Assembly: GCF_047946665.1 (NCBI RefSeq)
Contig: NZ_CP172312.1
Span: forward strand, 4,526,001 to 4,590,000
DNA: 64,000 bases
Direction: 5' to 3'
DNA from: Allohahella sp002354735
Lineage (GTDB): Bacteria; Pseudomonadota; Gammaproteobacteria; Pseudomonadales; Oleiphilaceae
The notes under the pieces are model-generated. The model was not told the origin of the DNA and made no database searches. It was given only the letters and a program-made list of their open reading frames with translations. The translations under genes and the position numbers were made by a program. This document shows, one piece after another, positions 1 to 8,049 of the stretch; position 1 is the first letter of the stretch; every line of letters begins with the position of its first letter.

Positions 1-1765
1 TCAGGCGTCCAATGGCACGGACAAGGTCAATAGCATTACCAATCTGCATCTGGCGCTGGGCCGCATAGGCAAGCCGGGAGCGGCACCGTTCTCGATGACT
101 GGACAGCCAAATGCCATGGGCGGGCGCGAAGTCGGCGGCCTGTCAAATCAGCTGGCAGCACACCTGCCGTTCAACGAGGCGGGGATGGCGGCCTTGGGTG
201 AGTTCTGGCAGGCGCCGAACATGGTCAAGGGTCCAGGACTGCCTGCCGTCGACCTCTTTGACGCCGTGTATGACGGGCGGATCAAGGCCATCTGGATCAT
301 GGGCACAAATCCCGTCGTTAGTCTTCCCAATGCCGACAGGATCAAGGCCGCACTGCAACGCTGCCCGCTCGTCATCGTTTCAGAGTGTATTCAGGACTCC
401 GCAACGGCCGCTTATGCGGATGTGCTGCTGCCGGCGACTGGCTGGGGTGAGAAAGACGGAACCGTGACCAATTCCGAGCGACGAATCTCCAGACAACGCG
501 CATTCCTGCCCGCTGCGGGCGAAGCCCGGCCCGACTGGTGGGCGCTGGCCAGCGTAGCGCGTGATATGGGCCATGAGGACGCTTTCGACTATGACAGTTC
601 ACACGAAATCTTCAGTGAGCATGCGCGCCTGAGCGGGCACGCTCAAGGCGAAGATGGGCTCGGACGAGTGTTCGACATCAGTCAACTGGGTGAGCTCTCA
701 GCTGAGGTCTATGATGCGCTGGAGCCTAAGCAATGGCCTTTGCCGGCAAGGTCTGAAAGTGCGACGCCAGATGATGTCAGTCGCCTGTGCAGCAGCCAGT
801 GGCTGCTGAGCCATCGAGCGGAGATCGTCTCGCTCGGTTCCCTGATCGCCCCTGCTGAAGTGACGTCCCCATCACGCTTGCGTCTGAATACCGGGCGAAT
901 ACGCGACCAATGGCATACGATGACGAGAACGGGGCTGGCGCCGCGCCTCAACAGACACATCGATGAGCCCTTCGTGGCAATACACATCAGTGATGCCGCC
1001 AGCAGAGATATACAGAGTGGTGATTGCGTTCGTCTCTCCAATAACTGGGGTGACGCGGTAGTGAAGGCACAGATCAGCGCAGATGGCAGGCCAGGGGAGC
1101 TTTTCATGCCTATGCACTGGTCCGAACAGTTCGCAAGGCGCAGTGGCTGTAACGCACTTGTCGCACCCTTGGTGGATCCGGTATCGGCGCAGCCGGACAA
1201 CAAGGGCAGTTCGGTTGATGTCACGCGTATTCCCAGGGCTGAAGTGTCCTGGCGAGGCTTCGTTGTCAGCAAAGTGAAGTTACCCTTGCCCGAGATGCCG
1301 TACGCCGCCCGCATCCGATGTGAAGGCGGCTACCGTCTTGAGCTTGCCGGTACTGAAGCACAATGGTTGGACCTCGAAAGGAATCTCAATGCCACCGATC
1401 CAGCTACGATCGAAAGCAACGACAGCTTCCGTGGCGATGTGCGCCGAATTTGCCTGCAAGATGGTCAGTTGATCTACGCCAGTTTTCGATGTCTGATGAA
1501 AGATGCCGGACCAAACCGTCTCTTCCTTGAGTCAGCCCTCCTGCGAACTCACGAAACACAGGACGAAGTGCTCACGCTGTTGGCGGGCCGAGCCAGTGAC
1601 GGCATCGATTGCGGCGCCATTGTCTGCGCCTGTCTCAGTGTTGGCGAGCGTACCCTCGAAGCTGCTGTGCTCGATGGCGCCCAAACGGTCAATGCACTGA
1701 GCTTGGCTACGCGCGCTGGGACAAACTGTGGCTCATGTCTGCCGGAGTTGAAGCGCTTTCTCTGA
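1..1765 (+). CDS. nasA: Assimilatory nitrate reductase catalytic subunit, C-terminal part (5' truncated by window)
   Basis: Molybdopterin-dependent enzyme reducing nitrate to nitrite in the cytoplasm for nitrogen assimilation. The reading frame is open from the first bases of the window, and residues before the first ATG at 95 still read as molybdopterin-oxidoreductase sequence, so the gene starts outside. The GQPNAMGGREVGG stretch is typical of the NasA/NarB group. The middle matches the Mo-bis-MGD binding region (IMGTNPVVSLPNA), followed by the C-terminal beta-barrel domain. The last ~55 residues form a BFD-like [2Fe-2S] domain with CAC and CGSC cysteine pairs, as in Klebsiella-type NasA, which suggests electron entry from an NADH-linked partner. 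The next gene (DUF1853) follows after 48 nt on the same strand. The rest of the nas cluster would lie to the left. Confidence 0.93.
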   Translation, partial: QASNGTDKVNSITNLHLALGRIGKPGAAPFSMTGQPNAMGGREVGGLSNQLAAHLPFNEAGMAALGEFWQAPNMVKGPGLPAVDLFDAVYDGRIKAIWIMGTNPVVSLPNADRIKAALQRCPLVIVSECIQDSATAAYADVLLPATGWGEKDGTVTNSERRISRQRAFLPAAGEARPDWWALASVARDMGHEDAFDYDSSHEIFSEHARLSGHAQGEDGLGRVFDISQLGELSAEVYDALEPKQWPLPARSESATPDDVSRLCSSQWLLSHRAEIVSLGSLIAPAEVTSPSRLRLNTGRIRDQWHTMTRTGLAPRLNRHIDEPFVAIHISDAASRDIQSGDCVRLSNNWGDAVVKAQISADGRPGELFMPMHWSEQFARRSGCNALVAPLVDPVSAQPDNKGSSVDVTRIPRAEVSWRGFVVSKVKLPLPEMPYAARIRCEGGYRLELAGTEAQWLDLERNLNATDPATIESNDSFRGDVRRICLQDGQLIYASFRCLMKDAGPNRLFLESALLRTHETQDEVLTLLAGRASDGIDCGAIVCACLSVGERTLEAAVLDGAQTVNALSLATRAGTNCGSCLPELKRFL

Positions 1766-1813
1766 AGCTGCACACTTGGGCGCTGAATCAGCAGTGCGGA
1801 CGAGACGGTAAAC

Positions 1814-2824
1814 ATGAAGCACAAGCCTCCAATATCACCACAGCAGCTCGCTGAAGAGATCTTGTGGGCGGGCAGCAGCGCACACATGCTCATTCACCCC
1901 GATTACCAGCCGGTACACAGTCAGGCGCTTGAGGCAGCCTGCCGGAATGCTCTGGCCGACGACGCTCGTAATTTGCATCACGAGCTGGGCGCCTTGGCTG
2001 AGTCCATGGTGATGAGAAGTCACTTTTTAGGTGTACGGTTTGAGCAGGCCTATCTTGCGGCCTGCCGCTTCTTCGGTCCGTACGACGTGCTCGAGGCCAA
2101 TCTTCAGGTGATCGACGAAGGGCAGACCCTAGGCGAGTTTGACCTGCTTTTAGAGAGTGCCAATGGGGCTGTGCATCAGGAGCTCGCGGTCAAATTCTAC
2201 CTTGGACTGCCCTCGGCTGCCGGCCACTACATCTGGTTCGGTCCGGGCCAGAGAGACAGGCTTGACCTGAAGCTGGAGGCACTACTGCAGCGACAGCTGC
2301 GCCTTTCAGATGATGCTGTCGCGAAGAAGCTCATGGCATCCCTGGGTTTCGCAGTGAAGCAGGTCGAACTCGTCATCAAGGGCTATTTGTTCTACCCATT
2401 CGACAGCACTGCTACGCTCCCAGAAGTCACCCAGGATAAACTTACTCCAAGCATGGAGATGGTTAAGTCTTTGCTGACACCTGACCATTGCCGTGGTTAC
2501 TGGATCCAGAAGACTCATCTGGAGCAGCTCAGTGGCTTCGGTGATCATTGGGTCATCCTGCCAAAAGCGGTCTGGCTCCAGCCGGCGCATAGCGCTCAGG
2601 AAGCGTTGGACTTCCACAGTCTGGTAAGCCGGATCGAAGCCTATTTCGCAGCCGAGGCACTTGAGCAGCTCAGCGAGACTCCCAGGCTGAGCGCCGCCAG
2701 ACCCTTGATGGTGGCTTCACTTAGCCGGGTAAACGGCAGGCTTGTTGAAAACACACGCTTTTTCATCACGCCGGATGACTGGGCCGACCGCGCACTACAG
2801 CACCTCGGACCGAAACTGAGATAA
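1814..2824 (+). CDS. DUF1853 family protein
   Basis: A 336-residue cytoplasmic protein with no signal peptide or membrane segment. It matches the DUF1853 family by the conserved block with NLQVIDEG, GEFDLLL and HQELAVKFYL. The acidic/Lys pattern (E-x-D ... E-x-x-x-K) resembles the core of PD-(D/E)xK nuclease folds, but that is inference; no activity is established for the family as far as I know. The start is an ATG at 1814 in the 48-nt gap after nasA, so co-transcription with nasA is possible but a functional link is not implied. It converges on sodC with no gap at all: the two stop codons abut at 2824/2825. Confidence 0.85.
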   Translation: MKHKPPISPQQLAEEILWAGSSAHMLIHPDYQPVHSQALEAACRNALADDARNLHHELGALAESMVMRSHFLGVRFEQAYLAACRFFGPYDVLEANLQVIDEGQTLGEFDLLLESANGAVHQELAVKFYLGLPSAAGHYIWFGPGQRDRLDLKLEALLQRQLRLSDDAVAKKLMASLGFAVKQVELVIKGYLFYPFDSTATLPEVTQDKLTPSMEMVKSLLTPDHCRGYWIQKTHLEQLSGFGDHWVILPKAVWLQPAHSAQEALDFHSLVSRIEAYFAAEALEQLSETPRLSAARPLMVASLSRVNGRLVENTRFFITPDDWADRALQHLGPKLR

Positions 2825-2831
2825 CTATCTC
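2818..2831. repeat. 14-bp palindrome spanning two abutting stop codons
   Basis: GAGATA-AC-TATCTC is a perfect palindrome. Its centre is the junction between the TAA of the DUF1853 gene and the TAG of sodC on the other strand. There is no T-run on either side, so it is not a standard terminator. Confidence 0.6.
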
Positions 2832-3382
2832 TTGATCACCGCACAGGCGACGCGCGGACCACCACCGCCGAGTTTCTCGGGTTCATCGGCGTAATTGTCT
2901 CCACCCTTGTGAATGACGATTGCGCGATCGATCACGGTGCCAACAGTAAGCCTGGGCGCGAGCACTGGTCTATCCGCGTTGCCAGACTGATCCACGACCA
3001 ATACCGGCATGTCACCCTTATGACCTTCGCCCCAGGGCTCAGCATGCTTGCCCGCGTCAGCAGGGTCGTAATGACCGCCAGCAGCCTTGGCTGCACCAGT
3101 GGAGCCGTCAGGCGCCTTAGGTCCACAGTCAGGGTTCTGGTGAACATGAAAACCATGTGCGCCAGGGGAGAGCCCCTTGAGATCCGGGTCGATCACAAGC
3201 CCGGATTCATCATTACTTAATCTGATCGTTCCGATTTTTTCGCCTACGCCCGTGTCGGATACCTTGTGCACGGTCACTTCGAGAGGATCGTCATCGGCAG
3301 CCAAGGCATTCAATGGGAATAGCGCTGCGGCGGTGATAGCAGTGGCAATGGTCAGCGTTTTCTGAATTGGTCGTCCAAGCAT
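2825..3382 (-). CDS. sodC: Periplasmic Cu/Zn superoxide dismutase
   Basis: Converts superoxide to hydrogen peroxide and oxygen in the periplasm. The 185-residue product has an N-terminal signal peptide (positive start, hydrophobic stretch, cleavage likely after LNALAA). The copper ligands are visible as HVH, then GGHYDP and IHKGGDNY. The bacterial-type zinc loop carries GHKGDMP. The cysteine in NPDCGP and the C-terminal VACAVI cysteine form the conserved disulfide, and the GGGGPR block precedes it. Length and order match bacterial SodC. It is apparently monocistronic: the gene upstream in its direction is tRNA-Phe, which ends in its own terminator. Confidence 0.95.
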   Translation of the reverse strand: MLGRPIQKTLTIATAITAAALFPLNALAADDDPLEVTVHKVSDTGVGEKIGTIRLSNDESGLVIDPDLKGLSPGAHGFHVHQNPDCGPKAPDGSTGAAKAAGGHYDPADAGKHAEPWGEGHKGDMPVLVVDQSGNADRPVLAPRLTVGTVIDRAIVIHKGGDNYADEPEKLGGGGPRVACAVIKR

Positions 3383-3555
3383 GAGACAGGCTCCAGTTGA
3401 TTTTGCGACTGAGTTCCATTCGTCGGCCCCGTGGCCGGCGTCTCTATGGCTTACGCGCTCGAAGGCTATACAGATGCCGTCGTATCACTGGACTAGCGGA
3501 ATTGTGTGGCGCAGATGGGCGACGACCTGAATAAGGAGGAGTGTGGCCCAGAAAG

Positions 3556-3584
3556 CAAAAAGGCCCATCAAGATGATGAGCCTT
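3556..3584 (-). terminator. Rho-independent terminator of tRNA-Phe
   Basis: On the minus strand an 11-bp stem (AAGGCTCATCA with TGATGGGCCTT, one G-U pair) closes a TCT loop and runs straight into a TTTTT tract. It lies 15 nt beyond the tRNA 3' end. This is a textbook intrinsic terminator. Confidence 0.9.
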
Positions 3585-3598
3585 AGTGCATGAAATAA

Positions 3599-3674
3599 TG
3601 GTGCCCAGACCCGGAATCGAACCAGGGACACGAGGATTTTCAATCCTCTGCTCTACCAACTGAGCTATCTGGGC
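3599..3674 (-). tRNA. tRNA-Phe (anticodon GAA)
   Basis: The 76-nt minus-strand sequence starts GCCCAGATAGCTCAG and ends GTCTGGGCACCA, with the CCA encoded. The acceptor stem GCCCAGA/TCTGGGC pairs fully. The anticodon arm AGGATTGAAAATCCT carries GAA, and the T-arm has GGTTCGATTCC. It differs from E. coli tRNA-Phe at only a few positions. It sits between its own promoter and terminator, so it is a single-gene transcription unit. Confidence 0.97.
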
Positions 3675-3737
3675 AAATCGTTTGAGCCTCTGGTGCTGCG
3701 CATTTGCGCGGTATCAGCTGACTAACGATGGGGGCGT

Positions 3738-3766
3738 ATTTAATCGCCTCGAGCGGCGGGTGTCAA
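3738..3766 (-). promoter_or_regulatory. Sigma-70 promoter of tRNA-Phe
   Basis: The minus strand shows a perfect TTGACA (3766-3761), a 17-nt spacer and TTAAAT (3743-3738), followed by a GC-rich discriminator ACGCCCCC. Such a discriminator is characteristic of stringently controlled stable-RNA promoters. The -35 box overlaps the stop codon of the upstream esterase gene. Confidence 0.75.
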
Positions 3767-4650
3767 GAGTCCGGTGTGGCTTTTAGGAAATTCAGCACAT
3801 CGGCCAGTACTTTCGAGTCGCCAGCGTACGGCCAGGCGAAGGCTGCAGCGAGATCGGTATGGTTCAGATCGTCATACAGCGCGGTGCGGTAGGGCACGCC
3901 TTCAGCCTCCAGTGCGCCAACCAGTCGACGCAGGTTGTGTTCACCAACCAGCTCATCCTGCAGGCCATAGGCCAACAGCATCGGCGGCTCGCTGCCGTCG
4001 ATATAATTGGTCACTTTCATTTCATAGTAGTCGGTGGTCGTCGAGAAGATTTTCCTGTAGGTCTCATCCTTGGGCTCGAAATCGTAAGGACCCGCCAGGC
4101 CGATCAGCCCCTTGAGTGGTGCCAATGAAGCATTGGCAGCGCTCAAATAGCTTTTGTCGGCCAGAAGCAGCGCGGCAATATGGGCACCGGAAGAATGCCC
4201 CATGAGCACGATATCTTTAGGGTCACCCTGGTAGTCGCCGATGTTGGCCTGCACCCACGCCACCGCATCGGCGGCATCATGCATGAAAGCTGGAAACAGT
4301 ACCTCAGGATAGCGGCGGGTATCGGGTACCACCGCCACATATCCAGATTGGGCCAATCGCGCACCAACGTAAGCATACTGCGAGCGGTTGCCGTTCTCCC
4401 AACCGCCACCGTGAAAGAAGACCACAGTTTTCACCGTAGCCCCGGTCTTGAGCGCGTCAGCGGGTGGGCGATAGACGTCGAGAGCGAGGTCATGCTGCTT
4501 GTTGAACATGATGCCTCTTGTCACGTTCACATCGCTGAACAACAACGGAGTATTCACGATCGCGAATTTGGCACTGCTGCAACCAGCCAGGAACAGCGAC
4601 AGGCTCGCGGTCTTGGCGAGGCTGCCAAGCCTGAAAATAGAAGACCGCAT
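3763..4650 (-). CDS. Alpha/beta hydrolase lipoprotein (BD-FAE/carboxylesterase type)
   Basis: A 295-residue secreted esterase-like protein. The N-terminus is a lipoprotein signal with lipobox LAGC (Cys at ~24), so it should be anchored to a membrane on the periplasmic side. The oxyanion-hole motif HGGGW lies near residue 80 and the nucleophile elbow GHSSG near 150. A late His in NHTD probably completes the triad. This arrangement belongs to the hormone-sensitive-lipase/feruloyl esterase-like branch (BD-FAE). The natural substrate cannot be read from sequence. The ATG lies 6 nt after the acnA stop, so it is probably co-transcribed behind aconitase, an uncommon pairing. Confidence 0.85.
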   Translation of the reverse strand: MRSSIFRLGSLAKTASLSLFLAGCSSAKFAIVNTPLLFSDVNVTRGIMFNKQHDLALDVYRPPADALKTGATVKTVVFFHGGGWENGNRSQYAYVGARLAQSGYVAVVPDTRRYPEVLFPAFMHDAADAVAWVQANIGDYQGDPKDIVLMGHSSGAHIAALLLADKSYLSAANASLAPLKGLIGLAGPYDFEPKDETYRKIFSTTTDYYEMKVTNYIDGSEPPMLLAYGLQDELVGEHNLRRLVGALEAEGVPYRTALYDDLNHTDLAAAFAWPYAGDSKVLADVLNFLKATPDS

Positions 4651-4656
4651 AGTTGC

Positions 4657-7404
4657 CTACTGCGTCATGTCGCGAATCACGTAATGAAGGATGCCGCCAT
4701 GACGGAAGTAGGTCCATTCCGTCTCGGTGTCGATCCTGATATCCACCTTGAACCTGGTTTCCTTGCCGGATTCATCTGTCGCGGTCACATCGACTTCCTT
4801 CGGCGAGTCGCTCATCGAACCTATGGTGAAACGCTCCTTGCCAGTCAGCCCCAGCGATTCCGCTGACTCGCCAGATTTAAACTGCAGCGGAGCTACTCCA
4901 AAACCGACCAGGTTGGATCGGTGAATCCGCTCGTAGCTCTCGGCAATGACGGCTTTGACGCCAAGCAGCTGCGTGCCTTTGGCCGCCCAGTCACGACTTG
5001 AACCAGTGCCGTATTCCTTGCCGGCCAGCACGAGCAGCGGTGTGTTGTCACGCTTGTAGCGTGTGGAGGCTTCGAAGATATCGACGACGTCTTCCGACGG
5101 CCAGTAGGTCGTCCAGCTGCCTTCTGTGCCAGGTGCAAGCTGATTGCGCAGTCGAACGTTTGCGAAGGTGCCGCGCATCATCACTTCATGATTGCCGCGT
5201 CGGCTGCCAAGGCTGTTGAAGTCCGCAGGGAGCACTGACTGTTCCTGAAGATATTGACCAGCCGGGCTGTCAGGCCCGATTGCGCCTGCAGGTGAGATAT
5301 GATCGGTCGTGATCGAGTCGCCAACTTTCACCAGCACACGCGCGTCACGAATGGGCGCAAGCTCTGCGGGCTCGGGCCGCATGCCTTCGAAGTAGGGTGG
5401 CTTGCGCACATAGGTCGAGTCTGGCCATTCGTAGCGTTCAGTCGCTGCCACTTCGAGCTTCTGCCAGCTTTCGGTACCCTTGAACACGTCTGCATACTTG
5501 GTATTGAAGGTGTCTGACGAGACGGTCGTGCGCACCAGCTCATCGATTTCCTCACGCTTCGGCCAGATGTCCTTCAGGTAAACCGGATTACCGTTGGTGT
5601 CTTCCCCCAGCGCGTCATTGTACAGGTCAACCTTCATCGAGCCGGCCAGTGCATAGGCGACAACGAGTGGCGGGGATGCGAGATAATTAGCGCGCACATC
5701 AGAGTGAATGCGGCCTTCGAAGTTGCGATTACCAGACAGTACGGCGGTAACGGTCAGATCCTTGGCCTTGATCGCCTCGCTGATGGCCTCTGGGAGAGGG
5801 CCTGAGTTGCCGATACAGGTCGTGCAACCAAAGCCGACGATATTGAAGCCGAGCTGCTGCAGGTCATCCAGTACGCCTGCCTGTTCGAGGTAGGCGGGCA
5901 CCACCTGGGAGCCAGGTGCGAGTGATGTCTTCACCCATGGCTTCGCCTTCAGGCCCAGACGGACCGCATTTCGAGCCACCAGGCCCGCAGCGATCATGAC
6001 ATCTGGGTTCGATGTGTTGGTGCAGGAGGTAATGGCTGCAATCACGACATCGCCATGATTGAGTTCAAAATTCTTGTCATCCATTGAAACCGATGCCGCA
6101 GCGTCCACATCGGCCTTGTCGCCACTACGCTCGTCGAGGCTGCGTGACAGGTAGTCCTTGAAGGCTTGGCTGGCCTGGGTGAGTGCAATCCTGTCCTGAG
6201 GCCGCTTCGGCCCGGCAATACTAGGTACGACATCAGCGAGGTCGAGCTGCAGCGTATCCGAGAAAGAGTCCTTGTCCAGCGCAACTGCCGGCGCGAGATC
6301 TCCTCCGATCTGCGGCTTGGATTCACTTGCGCTGTAACGCCATAGCCCCTGTGCCTTTGCATATTTCTCCACGATAGCGAGTTGCTGCGCGGAGCGGCCG
6401 GAGAGCTTCAGATACTGCATGGTCTGCTGGTCGATTGGGAAGATGCCGCAGGTGGCGCCATATTCAGGTGCCATATTGGCAATGGTCGCTCTGTCGGCCA
6501 GCGGCAGACTGTCGAGACCGTCGCCGAAGAACTCGACGAACTTCCCGACTACACCCTTCTTGCGCAGCATCTGCGTCACAGTGAGCACGAGGTCAGTGGC
6601 AGTCGCACCTTCTGGCAGCCTGCCGAACAGTTCGAAGCCGATGACCGCGGGGGCGACCATGGTGACTGGCTGGCCGAGCATGGCGGCTTCGGCCTCCAAA
6701 CCGCCTACGCCCCAGCCCAGAATGCCCAGGCCATTGATCATGGTTGTGTGTGAATCGGTACCAACCAGCGTGTCGGGGTAGAGCAGGTTGCCGTCGTCTG
6801 ACTTGCTTTGCATCACCACCTGACCAAGATATTCGAGATTGACCTGGTGAACGATGCCTGTACCCGGCGGCACCACCCGGAAGTTATCAAACGACAGCTG
6901 GCCCCAGCGCAGGAAGCGGTAGCGCTCTTCATTGCGCTGGAACTCGATTTTGGTGTTCAGATCGAGTGAATTCTTGGAGCCGAAGTAATCCACCATCACG
7001 CTATGATCGATAACCAGATCGACCGGTACCCGCGGGTTGATCTGCTTCGGATCTCCGCCAAGGTCGGCAACGGCATCGCGCATCGCAGCAAGATCCACAA
7101 CAGCAGGAACGCCGGTGAAATCCTGCAACACTACCCTGGAAGGAATGAACTGCACTGGAATATTGGCAAGATCCTGCGGTCCTGCTGTGGGTGACCAGCG
7201 GCACAGCGCCTCGATATCTGCATGGGTGATGGCTTGTCCATCTTCATTGCGCAGCAGGTTCTCGATCAGGATTCGGACTGAAAACGGCAACTTGCTGATG
7301 GCGAACTTGCTCTCGAGCACTTTGAGGTCGTGATAGCGATAGCCGACCCCGTCGACATCAAGCTGTTTGAGCGTATTGAAGGTGTTCGAGTCTGCGCTGG
7401 TCAT
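4657..7404 (-). CDS. acnA: Aconitate hydratase A
   Basis: Isomerises citrate to isocitrate in the TCA and glyoxylate cycles, using a [4Fe-4S] cluster. At 915 residues it has the size of AcnA/IRP-type aconitases. The cluster ligands are visible in TSCTNTSNP (first Cys) and GCTTCIGNSGPLP (two Cys). The C-terminal swivel domain carries GSRRGNHEVMMRGTF and the active-site block KEYGTGSSRDWAAKG. There is no truncation or substitution at recognised catalytic positions. The ATG at 7404 lies in a 175-nt divergent region shared with the Pmp3-type gene. A lipoprotein esterase follows 6 nt downstream. Confidence 0.97.
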   Translation of the reverse strand: MTSADSNTFNTLKQLDVDGVGYRYHDLKVLESKFAISKLPFSVRILIENLLRNEDGQAITHADIEALCRWSPTAGPQDLANIPVQFIPSRVVLQDFTGVPAVVDLAAMRDAVADLGGDPKQINPRVPVDLVIDHSVMVDYFGSKNSLDLNTKIEFQRNEERYRFLRWGQLSFDNFRVVPPGTGIVHQVNLEYLGQVVMQSKSDDGNLLYPDTLVGTDSHTTMINGLGILGWGVGGLEAEAAMLGQPVTMVAPAVIGFELFGRLPEGATATDLVLTVTQMLRKKGVVGKFVEFFGDGLDSLPLADRATIANMAPEYGATCGIFPIDQQTMQYLKLSGRSAQQLAIVEKYAKAQGLWRYSASESKPQIGGDLAPAVALDKDSFSDTLQLDLADVVPSIAGPKRPQDRIALTQASQAFKDYLSRSLDERSGDKADVDAAASVSMDDKNFELNHGDVVIAAITSCTNTSNPDVMIAAGLVARNAVRLGLKAKPWVKTSLAPGSQVVPAYLEQAGVLDDLQQLGFNIVGFGCTTCIGNSGPLPEAISEAIKAKDLTVTAVLSGNRNFEGRIHSDVRANYLASPPLVVAYALAGSMKVDLYNDALGEDTNGNPVYLKDIWPKREEIDELVRTTVSSDTFNTKYADVFKGTESWQKLEVAATERYEWPDSTYVRKPPYFEGMRPEPAELAPIRDARVLVKVGDSITTDHISPAGAIGPDSPAGQYLQEQSVLPADFNSLGSRRGNHEVMMRGTFANVRLRNQLAPGTEGSWTTYWPSEDVVDIFEASTRYKRDNTPLLVLAGKEYGTGSSRDWAAKGTQLLGVKAVIAESYERIHRSNLVGFGVAPLQFKSGESAESLGLTGKERFTIGSMSDSPKEVDVTATDESGKETRFKVDIRIDTETEWTYFRHGGILHYVIRDMTQ

Positions 7405-7579
7405 GCTGTAGCTCCGAGTCGCTGGATGAATGGCGGAAGTGTTATCTCTGTTACGAAAGATCCTGGCTGGCAGACTGAGAAGTCACTATGGACCGTATAT
7501 TGCGTAATACGTGTTTCAACATGACGAGGTATGCGCGGCGACAAGGTCACCGCGGTCTCATCAACCAAGGAGTAGTACT

Positions 7580-7738
7580 ATGGATATCATTCGCATCATT
7601 CTGTCTATCCTGTTGCCCCCACTGGGTGTTTTCCTGCAGGTCGGCATAGGCAAGCACTTCTGGATCAACATCATACTCACCATTCTCGGCTACATCCCAG
7701 GCATCGTTCACGCCGTCTGGATCATCGCGAAGCGCTAG
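7580..7738 (+). CDS. Pmp3/YqaE family small membrane protein
   Basis: A 52-residue protein consisting almost entirely of two transmembrane helices with the family signature LPPLGVFLQVG, then IILTILGYIPGIVHAVWII. Family members (yeast Pmp3, plant RCI2, E. coli YqaE) are linked to salt, cold and membrane-potential stress; the mechanism is unclear. The start chosen is ATG 7580, preceded by AAGGAG with good spacing. The in-frame codon at 7511 has no ribosome site and would add 23 residues absent from the family. In this genome it fits with ectABC as an osmotic-stress function. Confidence 0.92.
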   Translation: MDIIRIILSILLPPLGVFLQVGIGKHFWINIILTILGYIPGIVHAVWIIAKR

Positions 7739-7773
7739 TGAATTTTGTCAGACTTACAAGCTGACTGGCTTGC

Positions 7774-8049
7774 TCAGGATTCGACAGGGGGCACGTAGCC
7801 CTCTGCAGTATCCACGCCCTCATTTGAAAAGAATTTTTGCATCTGCTCCTGAAGATACTTGCGGTTCTCAGGATCCATCAGATTGAGATGTTTTTCGTTG
7901 ATAAGCAGCGTCTGATGTTGAAGCCATTCCAGCCAGGCTTTTAGCGAGACGTGTTCATATAGATCCTGGCCGATTTTGCCGGGCATCGGCGGCTGGTCCA
8001 GACCTGGCAATTCTTTCTGATACTTTCTACAGAACACTGTGCGCGTCAT
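7774..8049 (-). CDS. yggX: YggX-type Fe(II) trafficking / oxidative damage protection protein
   Basis: A 91-residue cytoplasmic protein of the YggX family, which protects Fe-S clusters from oxidants and is implicated in iron trafficking. The N-terminal block with FCRKY and GLDQPP and the middle LYEHVSLKAWLEWLQHQT match the family closely, including the single conserved N-terminal cysteine. Its ATG overlaps the mutY stop by one base (TAATG), so translation is coupled to mutY. The mutY-yggX order is conserved in many gammaproteobacteria. Confidence 0.95.
   Translation of the reverse strand: MTRTVFCRKYQKELPGLDQPPMPGKIGQDLYEHVSLKAWLEWLQHQTLLINEKHLNLMDPENRKYLQEQMQKFFSNEGVDTAEGYVPPVES

Noticed and set aside
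709..1314. 201-codon minus-strand frame inside nasA
   Set aside because: It lies wholly inside the recognised nasA coding sequence, is rich in Ser/Arg/Leu as expected from antisense, and shows no motif.
3444..3659. Minus-strand 71-codon frame before the tRNA
   Set aside because: It runs through the tRNA gene and its terminator, so it cannot be a protein gene.
4180..4866. 228-codon plus-strand frame over the esterase/acnA junction
   Set aside because: Both strands there already carry recognised minus-strand genes with intact motifs; the plus frame has no domain.
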